Below, in pieces: positions 53,061-60,011 of a stretch of 64,000 bases of DNA; within the stretch, counting starts at the first letter, position 1, and the number at the start of each line of letters is the position of its first letter. The notes under the pieces are model-generated. The model searched no databases, was not told where the DNA came from, and worked only from the letters and a program-made list of their open reading frames with translations. The position numbers were made by a program, and so were the translations under genes. The stretch is from Microbacterium invictum (GTDB taxonomy: Bacteria > Actinomycetota > Actinomycetes > Actinomycetales > Microbacteriaceae). Location: assembly GCF_034421375.1 (NCBI RefSeq), contig NZ_CP139779.1, positions 62,001-126,000 of the forward strand, read 5' to 3'.

Positions 53061-53438
53061 GTCACGGTTCCTTTCCCACGCGCGGCCGGAAGATTCCTGG
53101 CGTCCCGACGCGATGGGCGTTGTGGCCCTCGTGGTCCTCACGCTGCCGGGAACCCACGACGCGCGCGCGAGATCGACGCGCACACCCGTGTCGCCGTCGA
53201 GGAACGGTGTGCCTTCTTCGCGGTACTTCGCCCGTGTCGCTTCGACGGCGTGCGGGTACGGGCGCCCATCGGCGGTCACCACTCGCCACCAGGGGATCTC
53301 GTGGCCGCCGTGGTGCAGGATCCGTCCGACCCCTCGGGCCGACGTCCCTGTCGCGCGGCCGATCTCGCCATAGGTCGTCACGCGTCCCGGCGGGATGTCC
53401 CGAACCACGTGGAGGACGCTCTCCGACAACTCCGTCAT
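53043..53438 (-). CDS. Alkyltransferase-like protein (ATL)
   Basis: A 131-residue protein. The core (residues ~5-95) matches the MGMT DNA-binding domain: PPGRVTTYGEIGRATGTSAR, RGVGRILHHGG and EIPWWRVVTADG. The active-site PCHRV of alkyltransferases is replaced by PWWRV, so it cannot repair by itself; ATL proteins flag O6-alkylguanine for nucleotide-excision repair. Its start overlaps the alkC stop (ATGA). The last ~32 residues are an atypical extension read antisense through a sigma-gene remnant. Confidence 0.88.
   Translation of the reverse strand: MTELSESVLHVVRDIPPGRVTTYGEIGRATGTSARGVGRILHHGGHEIPWWRVVTADGRPYPHAVEATRAKYREEGTPFLDGDTGVRVDLARASWVPGSVRTTRATTPIASGRQESSGRAWERNRDLPVDQ
53065..53142 (+). 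pseudogene. Remnant of an ECF42 sigma gene
   Basis: Translated on the plus strand, this stretch gives a peptide containing ARPEDSWRPDAMGVVALVVL, which aligns with ARPDDPWRPEAMGLVALMLL of the intact sigma factor (51055-51114). Over 53089-53142 I count about 46 of 54 identical bases. The match falls off on both sides; a 3-bp deletion precedes it. It lies inside the 3' end of the convergent atl gene, on the opposite strand, and encodes nothing itself. Confidence 0.65.
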
Positions 53439-54577
53439 GATCCCTCTCCTCGTGCGATCGCCGGCGGCTGAGTCTCCGACATCGTCTGCAGGACGAAGTC
53501 GACCTCGGGCGAACGTGCGCCGTTGGCTTCCACCGTCAAGACATGCCTCCCCGGGTAGTACCGGCGTGTGGTGATGCGCCGGAACGAGTGGGTCTTCGAC
53601 ACCGTCACCTCCTCGCCCGCGGCGAGGCTGCGGGTGGCGAGGACGAACGTCTTCGGGCTCATCGATCCGTTGGCGCGCAGGAAGCCGATCGTGTAGTTGA
53701 TGGAGGCGACGGCGTCGCGATCTCCCTCGTTCTCGATCCGAGCGGTGAAGGTGATCGATCCCTCGGGAGCGACCACCTCTGTCGAGAGCTGGACCGGCCC
53801 GACCCTCAGCCGGTCTCCCGAGTATCCGACCAAGGCGAGCGCAGCCGGGTCGGCCCGTTTCACCAGGGTCCGCAACCCGTGCCGGACGACGCGCGCGGTG
53901 TTCTCGTCGGGATCCGTGGTCCATGCTCGCGCGTGGGCGACGGCGACAGCCGGACTGAGCCGGCTGAGGTCGTTCAGATGATTGGCCACCGAGCGCCGGA
54001 CGTACTCCGATCGATCGCGGTAGAGCGCATCGAGGATGGGTCCGGTGGCGTCGGGGTTGTCCACCAACCAGGGAACTCGTCTGCCCCAGGGCAGATGAGA
54101 GCGCGTTCCTTCGCTGGCCAGACGGCGCACATGTTCGTTCTCATCAGCCGTCCAGCCCAGAACCGACGTGAGGGCGCGTTCCGGACGCGCGAGGAGCATG
54201 TTCCTGATGGCGAACTCGCTGCTCAGTCGTGTGGTCAGTCGCGCGAGCAGCGCCATCGCGGAATCGAAGGCGCGCTCGGACCCCTCCTCCAGGGCTCGCG
54301 TCGCGACGAACTCCGTCGTCGGCCAGACGATCCAGCCGGTGAACCGGGGCTGCGAGAGTAGCCCGTCGATGATCTCTTCCGTCGCGACGAAGCCGCCCGG
54401 CAGATCGGCCAGCATGGCGCCTCTCACGAGATCCACGCGTTCTCGCAGCCGACGGTCGTCCACCATGACGCGCGTCAGTTCCAGCTGCGGTGTCGCGACC
54501 GTCGGCACGACGGTCGAGAGCGATTCGCGCAGGAGGTCGATCGCCGCCGCGTTGATCAGCTCGTCCATGGCTCCCAC
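53435..54577 (-). CDS. alkC: AlkC-type DNA glycosylase with Ig-like domain
   Basis: A 380-residue protein. Residues ~30-255 are HEAT-like helical repeats with the AlkC signature RRLASEGTRSHLPWGRRVPW and SEYVRRSVANHLNDLSRLSP. Residues ~270-375 are an immunoglobulin-like beta domain (TFTARIENEGDRDAVASINY, FVLATRSLAAGEEVTVSKTH), as in AlkC from other bacteria. It should excise N3- and N7-alkylated purines. GTG at 54577 has GGAGGAG seven bases upstream. It heads an alkC-atl operon and diverges from a MarR gene across shared operators. Confidence 0.85.
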   Translation of the reverse strand: MGAMDELINAAAIDLLRESLSTVVPTVATPQLELTRVMVDDRRLRERVDLVRGAMLADLPGGFVATEEIIDGLLSQPRFTGWIVWPTTEFVATRALEEGSERAFDSAMALLARLTTRLSSEFAIRNMLLARPERALTSVLGWTADENEHVRRLASEGTRSHLPWGRRVPWLVDNPDATGPILDALYRDRSEYVRRSVANHLNDLSRLSPAVAVAHARAWTTDPDENTARVVRHGLRTLVKRADPAALALVGYSGDRLRVGPVQLSTEVVAPEGSITFTARIENEGDRDAVASINYTIGFLRANGSMSPKTFVLATRSLAAGEEVTVSKTHSFRRITTRRYYPGRHVLTVEANGARSPEVDFVLQTMSETQPPAIARGEGS

Positions 54578-54614
54578 GGGGTGCTCCTCCCATCATGCGG
54601 ACGTGCGAAACATT

Positions 54615-54657
54615 TACTGTCCTCTTGGACAGTACCATAATAATGTCCGCTGGGACA
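54615..54657. promoter_or_regulatory. Two operator copies between alkC and marR
   Basis: Site 1: TACTGTCC-TCTT-GGACAGTA (54615-54634), a perfect 8-bp dyad. Site 2: TGTCC-GCTG-GGACA (54644-54657 including one flanking base), the same core and spacing, 26 bp centre to centre. TATTAT (54642-54637, minus) is a good -10 for alkC and puts its transcription start inside site 1. For marR, the -10 TACAGT (54668-54673) ends six bases before the GTG, leaving site 2 over the -35 region. A bound MarR would block both promoters. Confidence 0.75.
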
Positions 54658-54679
54658 CCTTCGTCTGTACAGTGGGGCT

Positions 54680-55213
54680 GTGGCTGATCAGACAGGCGCG
54701 GAGGCGGCGCGACCCCGCCAGGCGAGCGACTTCCCCTATCGTTCGGAGCTGCTGGCGAATCTGAGCGCGCTGATCCTTCTGTGGGATTCACCCGCGTTCC
54801 AGGGGCAGATCCTCGCCAAGACCGGGGAGAGCATCGATCAGCAGTCGCATGCCACGCTGCGCCACCTTCTCGCGTGGGGTCCGATGCGACCCACGGCACT
54901 GTCGGAGGTGCTCGCCACGGGGGCGTCCCATGTCAGCAAGATCGTCCGACGACTCGAGGCGGCGGGCTGGGTGACGCGGGGGACCGATCCATCCGACGGG
55001 CGGGCGACACTCATCTCCCTCACCGAGGAGGGCGAGAAGGCGGCGCACAGCGTCTACGCGCTGGGTGACCGGATGATCGCCGAGGTCCTCGACGGCTGGA
55101 CCGAGAAGGACGTCCAGGAGTACACGGCGCTGACGTCCCGCTTCGTCAAGGATGCGATCGCCTCCGCAGAGCGGATGCTCGAGCGAGGCCTTCTGCCGGC
55201 GGCCACCGAGTAG
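54680..55213 (+). CDS. MarR-family transcriptional regulator
   Basis: A 177-residue winged-helix regulator: TLRHLLAWGPMRPTALSEVL, ATGASHVSKIVRRLEAAGWV and RGTDPSDGRATLISLTEEGE are helix 2 to the wing. The GTG follows TACAGT by six bases with no Shine-Dalgarno sequence, implying a leaderless mRNA. Matching inverted repeats occur before this gene, before divergent alkC and before the SnoaL gene downstream, so it is the likely regulator of all three. No redox Cys pair is obvious; the inducer is unknown. Confidence 0.92.
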   Translation: MADQTGAEAARPRQASDFPYRSELLANLSALILLWDSPAFQGQILAKTGESIDQQSHATLRHLLAWGPMRPTALSEVLATGASHVSKIVRRLEAAGWVTRGTDPSDGRATLISLTEEGEKAAHSVYALGDRMIAEVLDGWTEKDVQEYTALTSRFVKDAIASAERMLERGLLPAATE

Positions 55214-55254
55214 CCCGTCGCGCGTTCCTCGTGGCCCCGAGCGGGTCGGGAAAA

Positions 55255-55292
55255 CGGAGGAGGCTGTCCCCGTATGGGAACAGCCTCCTCCG
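55255..55292. terminator. Bidirectional terminator hairpin
   Basis: CGGAGGAGGCTGT (55255-55267) pairs with ACAGCCTCCTCCG (55280-55292), extended by CCC/GGG, around a short loop. It is preceded by AAAA, giving a U-run for the opposite strand. It lies between the convergent marR and SnoaL genes. Confidence 0.8.
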
Positions 55293-55303
55293 CTCCGACG
55301 TGC

Positions 55304-55675
55304 TCAGACCGCCGCGGACGCGAAGTCCAGCGCGACGATCCGGCCGTCGTCGTTCAGTCGGAACTGGTACTCGAGCTCGACGACGCCACCGGGGAAGTCT
55401 CCTTCGATCCGGTACGAGGCGCCGACCATCTCGTCGTCCTTCCGTGCCCCCAGGAACGTGACGGTCGTCGAGAACAGGTCGATCGTCTCGTCGACCCACG
55501 AGTCGATCTCGTCCTGCCCGCGGTGCGTGCGTCCCTCGTCGGAGACGGTCGCGTCCTTCGCGAAGAGTGCCTTCACCTTCGCGCGGTCATGGGCCTGCCA
55601 TCCGTCGACGAACGCAGTGACCGCGGTGGGCAGCTGCGTGGCCGGCAGCTGCGTGGTCTCCCGTGTGTTCTCCAT
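55304..55675 (-). CDS. SnoaL-like (NTF2-fold) protein under the MarR-type operator
   Basis: A 123-residue NTF2-fold protein: AVTAFVDGWQAHDRAKVKAL, FAKDATVSDEGRTHRGQDEI, DEMVGASYRIEGDFPGG and a final EYQFRLNDDGRIVALDF. Such proteins bind small organic ligands or act as isomerases. A strong GAAGGAGAAG fixes the ATG at 55675. Its promoter carries two copies of the TGTCC-N4-GGACA dyad, so it probably belongs to the same regulon as alkC-atl. Confidence 0.85.
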   Translation of the reverse strand: MENTRETTQLPATQLPTAVTAFVDGWQAHDRAKVKALFAKDATVSDEGRTHRGQDEIDSWVDETIDLFSTTVTFLGARKDDEMVGASYRIEGDFPGGVVELEYQFRLNDDGRIVALDFASAAV

Positions 55676-55729
55676 CTTCTTCTCCTTCTCTCCCGGGGTG
55701 TCCGACGGTCTCGAACACCGCACCTCAAA

Positions 55730-55773
55730 TACCGTCCTATAGGACAGTATTGCACATAGTGTCCTAAAGGACA
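55730..55773. promoter_or_regulatory. Two operator copies before the SnoaL gene
   Basis: Site 3: TACCGTCC-TATA-GGACAGTA (55730-55749, one mismatched pair). Site 4: TGTCC-TAAA-GGACA (55760-55773). They are 27 bp apart, matching the 26-bp pair near alkC. On the minus strand TTGTCC (55774-55769) and AATACT (55751-55746) form a promoter with a 17-bp spacer, so site 4 covers the -35 and site 3 the -10 and start. Site 4 also abuts the divergent promoter of the next gene. Confidence 0.75.
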
Positions 55774-55808
55774 ACATCTGTTCGTCGCAACGCGCATATG
55801 ATCGAGCC

Positions 55809-56027
55809 GTGCTCGTGCTCGCGGCGGTCGTCCTCTTCATCAATGCGCTGTTCAACGTCGTGGTGTGGCCGCGGTTCTACCCGCGCATCGCGAACGACCC
55901 CCGCGCCCGCGATGCCGAGGGGCGCCGCACGGCGTTCTTCCGCGTGCACGTCGTGCTGATCACGATCGCGCTCGTGCTCGCGGTGGTGAGCGTCGGGGTC
56001 GGAATCGCCCTTCTCGTCGCCGGCTGA
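55809..56027 (+). CDS. Small membrane protein, SCO4848-like
   Basis: A 72-residue protein with two hydrophobic helices around a polar middle: INALFNVVVWPRFYPRIAND, DPRARDAEGRRTAFFRVHVV. The WP-F-P-I-ND and TAFF-VH pattern recalls the actinobacterial SCO4848 membrane family (from memory). TATGAT ends exactly six bases before the GTG, so the mRNA should be leaderless. It diverges from the SnoaL gene and may share its control region. Function unknown. Confidence 0.72.
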   Translation: MLVLAAVVLFINALFNVVVWPRFYPRIANDPRARDAEGRRTAFFRVHVVLITIALVLAVVSVGVGIALLVAG

Positions 56028-56126
56028 CCCCGGGCCGGATTGCCCGGATGTTTCCGCCGGTGAACGTCGCGCGACAACCGTGGCCGCGCGCTTCTGTCGC
56101 GAGCCGGCACCCCCTACCGTCGACCC

Positions 56127-57698
56127 ATGACCACTGACGAGAAGGCGGACGAAGCGACGCAGCCGACGGGCAAGCAGGCCGCCCGGCGCGCCCGCGCCGC
56201 CGAGAACACCGTCGACGGCGTCCCGCCGCTCGCGCGGCTCTTCCCCCTGGGTCTCCAGCACGTCCTGGCGATGTACGCCGGCGCCGTCGCGGTGCCGCTC
56301 ATCGTCGGCGGCGCGCTCGGCTACTCCGCCGAGGACCTCGCGTTCCTGATCAGCGCCGACCTCTTCGTCGCGGGGATCGCGACCATCATCCAGTCCGTGG
56401 GGTTCTGGCGCTTCGGAGTGCGGCTCCCGCTCATGCAGGGCGTGACCTTCGCCGCGGTCGGGCCGATGATCGCGATCGGTCAGGCCGAAGGCATCCAGGC
56501 GATCTTCGGGGCGACGATCGCGTGCGGTCTGTTCATGATCCTCGTCGCACCGTTCTTCTCGCAGCTGTTGAGATTCTTTCCGCCGATCGTGACGGGCACC
56601 GTCATCCTCATCATCGGCCTTTCGCTCATGCGGGTCGCCGCGGGCTGGATCGTGGATGGCTCGGAAGAGGGCGCTCCACCGGTCAACGTCGCCTTCGCCG
56701 CCGGCACGCTCCTCGTCATCATCCTCATCGAGCGCTTCGCGCCGCCGGCGCTGCAGCGCGTCTCAGTCCTGCTCGGGCTCGCGATCGGCACCGTGGCGGC
56801 GCTCTTCGTACCCGGGATGGTCGACTGGTCGGGCGTCGGCGAGGCGGGCTGGTTCGCCCTGGTCACCCCGTTCCACTTCGGTCTGCCGACGTTCCAGGTC
56901 GCCTCGGTGGTGTCGCTCATCATCGTGGGGATCGTCATCATGACCGAGACGACCGGCGACATGATCGCCGTCGGCGAGATCGTCGACAAGCCGGTCACCC
57001 GCCGGCGCCTCGCCGACGGCCTGCGTGCCGACGGCCTCGGCACCGTCATCGGCGGCGTGTTCAACACCTTCCCGTACACCGCCTTCGCGCAGAACGTCGG
57101 TCTCGTCTCGCTCACCGGCGTGCGCTCACGCTGGGTGGCGACAGCGGCGGGAGTCATCCTGGTAGTCCTCGGGCTCATCCCGAAGATCTCAGCGGTGGTC
57201 GAGGGGGTGCCGCGCGCGGTGCTCGGCGGCGCGGGCATCGCCCTGTTCGGGATGGTCGCGGCGTCGGGCATCCGCACCCTGTCGAAGGTGCGCTTCGACA
57301 ACAAGAACGTGCTTATCGTGGCGATCTCGGTCGGCGTCGCGCTCCTTCCCACCGTCGCCCCGACGATCTACGACCAGTTCCCGCAGTGGTTCACCCTCAT
57401 CTTCGATTCGGGGATCAGCGCCGGGGCGATCACGGCGATCCTGCTGAACCTGCTGCTGAACACCGAGGAGATGCGGGCGAGCCGGACCGGGCAACCCGCG
57501 TTCTCTGCCCACGATGCCGTCCGCGGGCCGGCGGCCGCCGCGCTGGTGCACCCCGAGGCCCAGGGGACGGGCCTCATCCCGACGCAGGTGCTGGATGCCG
57601 ACCGCCGCGCCGCCGCGGAGACGGATGCCGCCGTGCCCGGCGACGCCATGCCCGAGGAGGGCTCCGGACGGATGCCGCCGGAGCCGCCGACCCGCTGA
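56127..57698 (+). CDS. NCS2-family uracil-xanthine/urate permease
   Basis: A 523-residue symporter with about 14 transmembrane helices. Family landmarks are LGLQHVLAMYAGAVAVPLIV, RLPLMQGVTFAAVGPM, the signature TETTGDMIAVGEIVDKPVTR and FNTFPYTAFAQNVGLVSLTG. The last motif type fits the urate/xanthine branch of NCS2, in agreement with the urate genes next door. TACCGT ends six bases before the ATG (leaderless). The C-terminal ~70 residues are a polar tail. It likely imports urate or xanthine for the cluster. Confidence 0.92.
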   Translation: MTTDEKADEATQPTGKQAARRARAAENTVDGVPPLARLFPLGLQHVLAMYAGAVAVPLIVGGALGYSAEDLAFLISADLFVAGIATIIQSVGFWRFGVRLPLMQGVTFAAVGPMIAIGQAEGIQAIFGATIACGLFMILVAPFFSQLLRFFPPIVTGTVILIIGLSLMRVAAGWIVDGSEEGAPPVNVAFAAGTLLVIILIERFAPPALQRVSVLLGLAIGTVAALFVPGMVDWSGVGEAGWFALVTPFHFGLPTFQVASVVSLIIVGIVIMTETTGDMIAVGEIVDKPVTRRRLADGLRADGLGTVIGGVFNTFPYTAFAQNVGLVSLTGVRSRWVATAAGVILVVLGLIPKISAVVEGVPRAVLGGAGIALFGMVAASGIRTLSKVRFDNKNVLIVAISVGVALLPTVAPTIYDQFPQWFTLIFDSGISAGAITAILLNLLLNTEEMRASRTGQPAFSAHDAVRGPAAAALVHPEAQGTGLIPTQVLDADRRAAAETDAAVPGDAMPEEGSGRMPPEPPTR

Positions 57699-57744
57699 GC
57701 CACCGACCTGCTGGGCCGCCGACCCGCCGACCCGCTGACTCGCC

Positions 57745-58938
57745 CTACAGCAGCCCCACCCCGAGGTTGATGGGGCTCCCGTCGATGTTGCCGATGATGC
57801 CGCGGATGATCGCGGTGCCGTCGGTGCCGCGCAGGCTCTCGTACCAGGCGGCGGTGATCGACGGGTCGTAGCCGTGGGTCTCTTCGCCGCGCTTGCGCGC
57901 GCGCAGCACGAGCTCGCCCGCGCGGTCGGTGCGCATCCGCTCGTAGCGACGGAGCGAATCCTCCACCCCGACGGTGTGGGTGGTGAGGCTGATCGCGAGG
58001 GCGAAGCTGTCTTCGAGCGCCGAGCAGGCGCCCTGCCCGATGTCGGGCGCGGTGTTGTGGGCCGCGTCGCCGAGGATCGCCACGCGCCCGCGCGTCCAGG
58101 TGTGGAGGGGGTCGATGTCCCAGATCTCCACTCGGTTCAGAGACTCCGACGGACGGATGCCGCTGATCAGGCGTCGCACCTCGGGCGACCAGTGCCCGAA
58201 GGCGGCCTCGAGGGGCGCGACGCCATCCTCGCGCTCGTACGGCAGCCCGGCGGGCTGGGGGATGTCGAACCAGAAGTAGAAACGGTCGTCGGCGACGGGC
58301 ATCACGGCGGCGCGCTTGCCCTCGGCGACCCAGGTCGTCCACTGATCGAGCGGCGCGATCGCCGGAGAAGCGGCAACGAGCCCGTTGAAGTTCGTGTACC
58401 CCGAGTACTGCCGCTCGACGCGGAACCCGCCCTCATCGGCCCGGGTGATCCAGTCGCGGGTGAGCGAGCGCGCCCCGTCGGCGCCGATCAGCAGATCGGC
58501 GGTGTCGGTCGACCCGTCCGCGAACACCGCGGTGACCTTGTCGCCCTCCTCGCGGATGCCGACGAGCTCGCGCCCGAGGTGGATCCGGTCGAGACCGAGG
58601 GTGCGCATGAGCAGCGCCTGCAGGTCGGCGCGCGAGACCGGGTAGGGTCGCTGCCCCGTGTGCGCCGTCACCGGCTCGAGGCTGAACCGGCACAGCTGAT
58701 CGCCCGTGTGGCCGTCGTGATAGGCCATGTGGTCCATCCGGCCCCCGAGGCGGGCGACCTCCTCGCCGAGGCCCAGCCAGTTGAGCACCTTCACGCCGTT
58801 CGACCACAGCGACAGGGCGGCGCCGACGGGCTTGTTCTGCCGCATCCGGTCGTAGATCACCACGTCATGCCCGTGTCGGGCCAGCGCGATCCCCGCGCTC
58901 GTGCCCCCGATACCGGCTCCGATGATCACGACCTTCAC
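57745..58938 (-). CDS. hpxO: FAD-dependent urate hydroxylase (HpxO type)
   Basis: A 397-residue group-A flavoprotein monooxygenase. The FAD site is VVIIGAGIGGTSAGIAL, the DG motif is LLIGADGARS, and GDAAHNTAPDIGQGACSALE is the second FAD motif. PVGAALSLWSNGVKVLNWLG and SGYTNFNGLV resemble Klebsiella HpxO, which turns urate into 5-hydroxyisourate. Adjacent uraH and uraD handle the next two steps, which supports the call. GTG start with GGGAG seven bases upstream. Last gene of the uraD-uraH-hpxO operon. Confidence 0.9.
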   Translation of the reverse strand: MKVVIIGAGIGGTSAGIALARHGHDVVIYDRMRQNKPVGAALSLWSNGVKVLNWLGLGEEVARLGGRMDHMAYHDGHTGDQLCRFSLEPVTAHTGQRPYPVSRADLQALLMRTLGLDRIHLGRELVGIREEGDKVTAVFADGSTDTADLLIGADGARSLTRDWITRADEGGFRVERQYSGYTNFNGLVAASPAIAPLDQWTTWVAEGKRAAVMPVADDRFYFWFDIPQPAGLPYEREDGVAPLEAAFGHWSPEVRRLISGIRPSESLNRVEIWDIDPLHTWTRGRVAILGDAAHNTAPDIGQGACSALEDSFALAISLTTHTVGVEDSLRRYERMRTDRAGELVLRARKRGEETHGYDPSITAAWYESLRGTDGTAIIRGIIGNIDGSPINLGVGLL

Positions 58939-58941
58939 GAT

Positions 58942-59277
58942 TCAGCTCCCGCGGTAGGTGGAGTAGGAGAACGGGCTCAGCAGCAGCGGCACGTGCAGGT
59001 GCGTGTCGTCGGTGACGCGGAAGGTCACCGTGACCGAGGGATAGAAGGTCTCCACCCCGAGCCCGGCGTAGTACGCGCCGGTGGCGAAGCTGAGCACATG
59101 GGTGCCCGCGTCGAGGAACTCGGGCCCGAGGCTCAAGCGCCCGTCGAGGTCGGTCTCGCCCGAGGCGACCTGCAGGATGCGCGGTTCGTCGCCCATCTTC
59201 GACAGGACGACGGCGACCCCGCTCGCGGGGAAGCCGGTGGAGGCATCGAGGACGTGGGTGGTGAGCTGGCTGGTCAT
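58942..59277 (-). CDS. uraH: 5-hydroxyisourate hydrolase
   Basis: A 111-residue transthyretin-like enzyme that opens 5-hydroxyisourate to OHCU. LTTHVLDASTGFPASGV carries catalytic His8, and the diagnostic C-terminal tetrapeptide YRGS is present (SPFSYSTYRGS). It ends three bases before hpxO and starts 15 bases after uraD, so the three are one transcript. Confidence 0.96.
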   Translation of the reverse strand: MTSQLTTHVLDASTGFPASGVAVVLSKMGDEPRILQVASGETDLDGRLSLGPEFLDAGTHVLSFATGAYYAGLGVETFYPSVTVTFRVTDDTHLHVPLLLSPFSYSTYRGS

Positions 59278-59292
59278 GGCATCATCCTGCTC

Positions 59293-59829
59293 TCACCGTG
59301 TCTCGGCCGGCACGGTCTCGGCAGGAACGGCCTCGGCCGACACCGTCTCGCGCAGCCGCAGCAGGGCGATCTCGGCCAGCTGGCCCGCCGCCTCGGCGAC
59401 CTCGGACTCGGGGGTGTTCGCCAGGCGCCGCTCGAGCTCGGCGAGCATCTCGTCGGCCGAGCGCCCGCGGGCGCGGATGAGGAACACGCGCCCGAACCGC
59501 GCCTCGTAGCGGGTGTTGCCGGCCGCGATCCGCTGGGCGACGTCGGCGGCGGCATCCGTCATCGCGGCTTGCTCGCGGCGCGATGCGCGCGCGGACGCGT
59601 CGTCACCGGCGGGGCGCTCTCCGATCCGCGGATGCTGCGCCAGCGCCTCGTCGAGATCGGCGGCGTCCCAGGTCGCGGCCTCGGTCGCAGCCGCCTGTTC
59701 CAGCGCATCGCGCGTGGGGTAGGGGCGCCCCGCGACCACCGCAGTCACCCACCGCGGGATCGCCGCCCACAGGCTCACCAGATCACGCGCTTCGCCCTCG
59801 TCGAGGGCGTTGAAGTCGCCGATGCGCAT
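59293..59829 (-). CDS. uraD: OHCU decarboxylase
   Basis: A 178-residue helical enzyme giving S-allantoin from 2-oxo-4-hydroxy-4-carboxy-5-ureidoimidazoline. Catalytic His66 and Glu71 are in QHPRIGERPAG, and RFGRVFLIRARGRSADEMLA is the conserved C-terminal part. GAGAGGA precedes the ATG at 59829; an upstream in-frame extension reaches into the divergent promoter region and is not used. First gene of the urate operon. Confidence 0.94.
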   Translation of the reverse strand: MRIGDFNALDEGEARDLVSLWAAIPRWVTAVVAGRPYPTRDALEQAAATEAATWDAADLDEALAQHPRIGERPAGDDASARASRREQAAMTDAAADVAQRIAAGNTRYEARFGRVFLIRARGRSADEMLAELERRLANTPESEVAEAAGQLAEIALLRLRETVSAEAVPAETVPAETR

Positions 59830-59884
59830 GACGGTCCTCTCGCGGGGGTGCTGCGTGCGCCCCACGCTACGAAGCGGGTCGACA

Positions 59885-59944
59885 CGTTTCGGTTTCCCTC
59901 GTGTAAACATCGCGTTGCCGTGCACCGTTCACACCGCCGAAACG
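59885..59944. promoter_or_regulatory. Divergent control region between uraD and allB
   Basis: CGTTTCGG (59885-59892) and CCGAAACG (59937-59944) are exact complements. Inside them GTGTAAAC (59901-59908) and GTTCACAC (59927-59934) match in inverted orientation at 7 of 8 positions. The nested arrangement lies midway between the divergent urate and allantoin operons, so one regulator may control both. No regulator gene for purine catabolism is present in the window. Confidence 0.45.
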
Positions 59945-60011
59945 CGTCGGGGGGAGGATGGGGCCTCCACTGGACATCCGCCGCGCAGCGGACACCGACG
60001 AAGGAGCGCCG

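Noticed and set aside
53113..53373. Plus-strand frame starting at MGVVALVVL
   Set aside because: It is the sigma-gene remnant running into antisense of the ATL gene, without a ribosome site or full domain.
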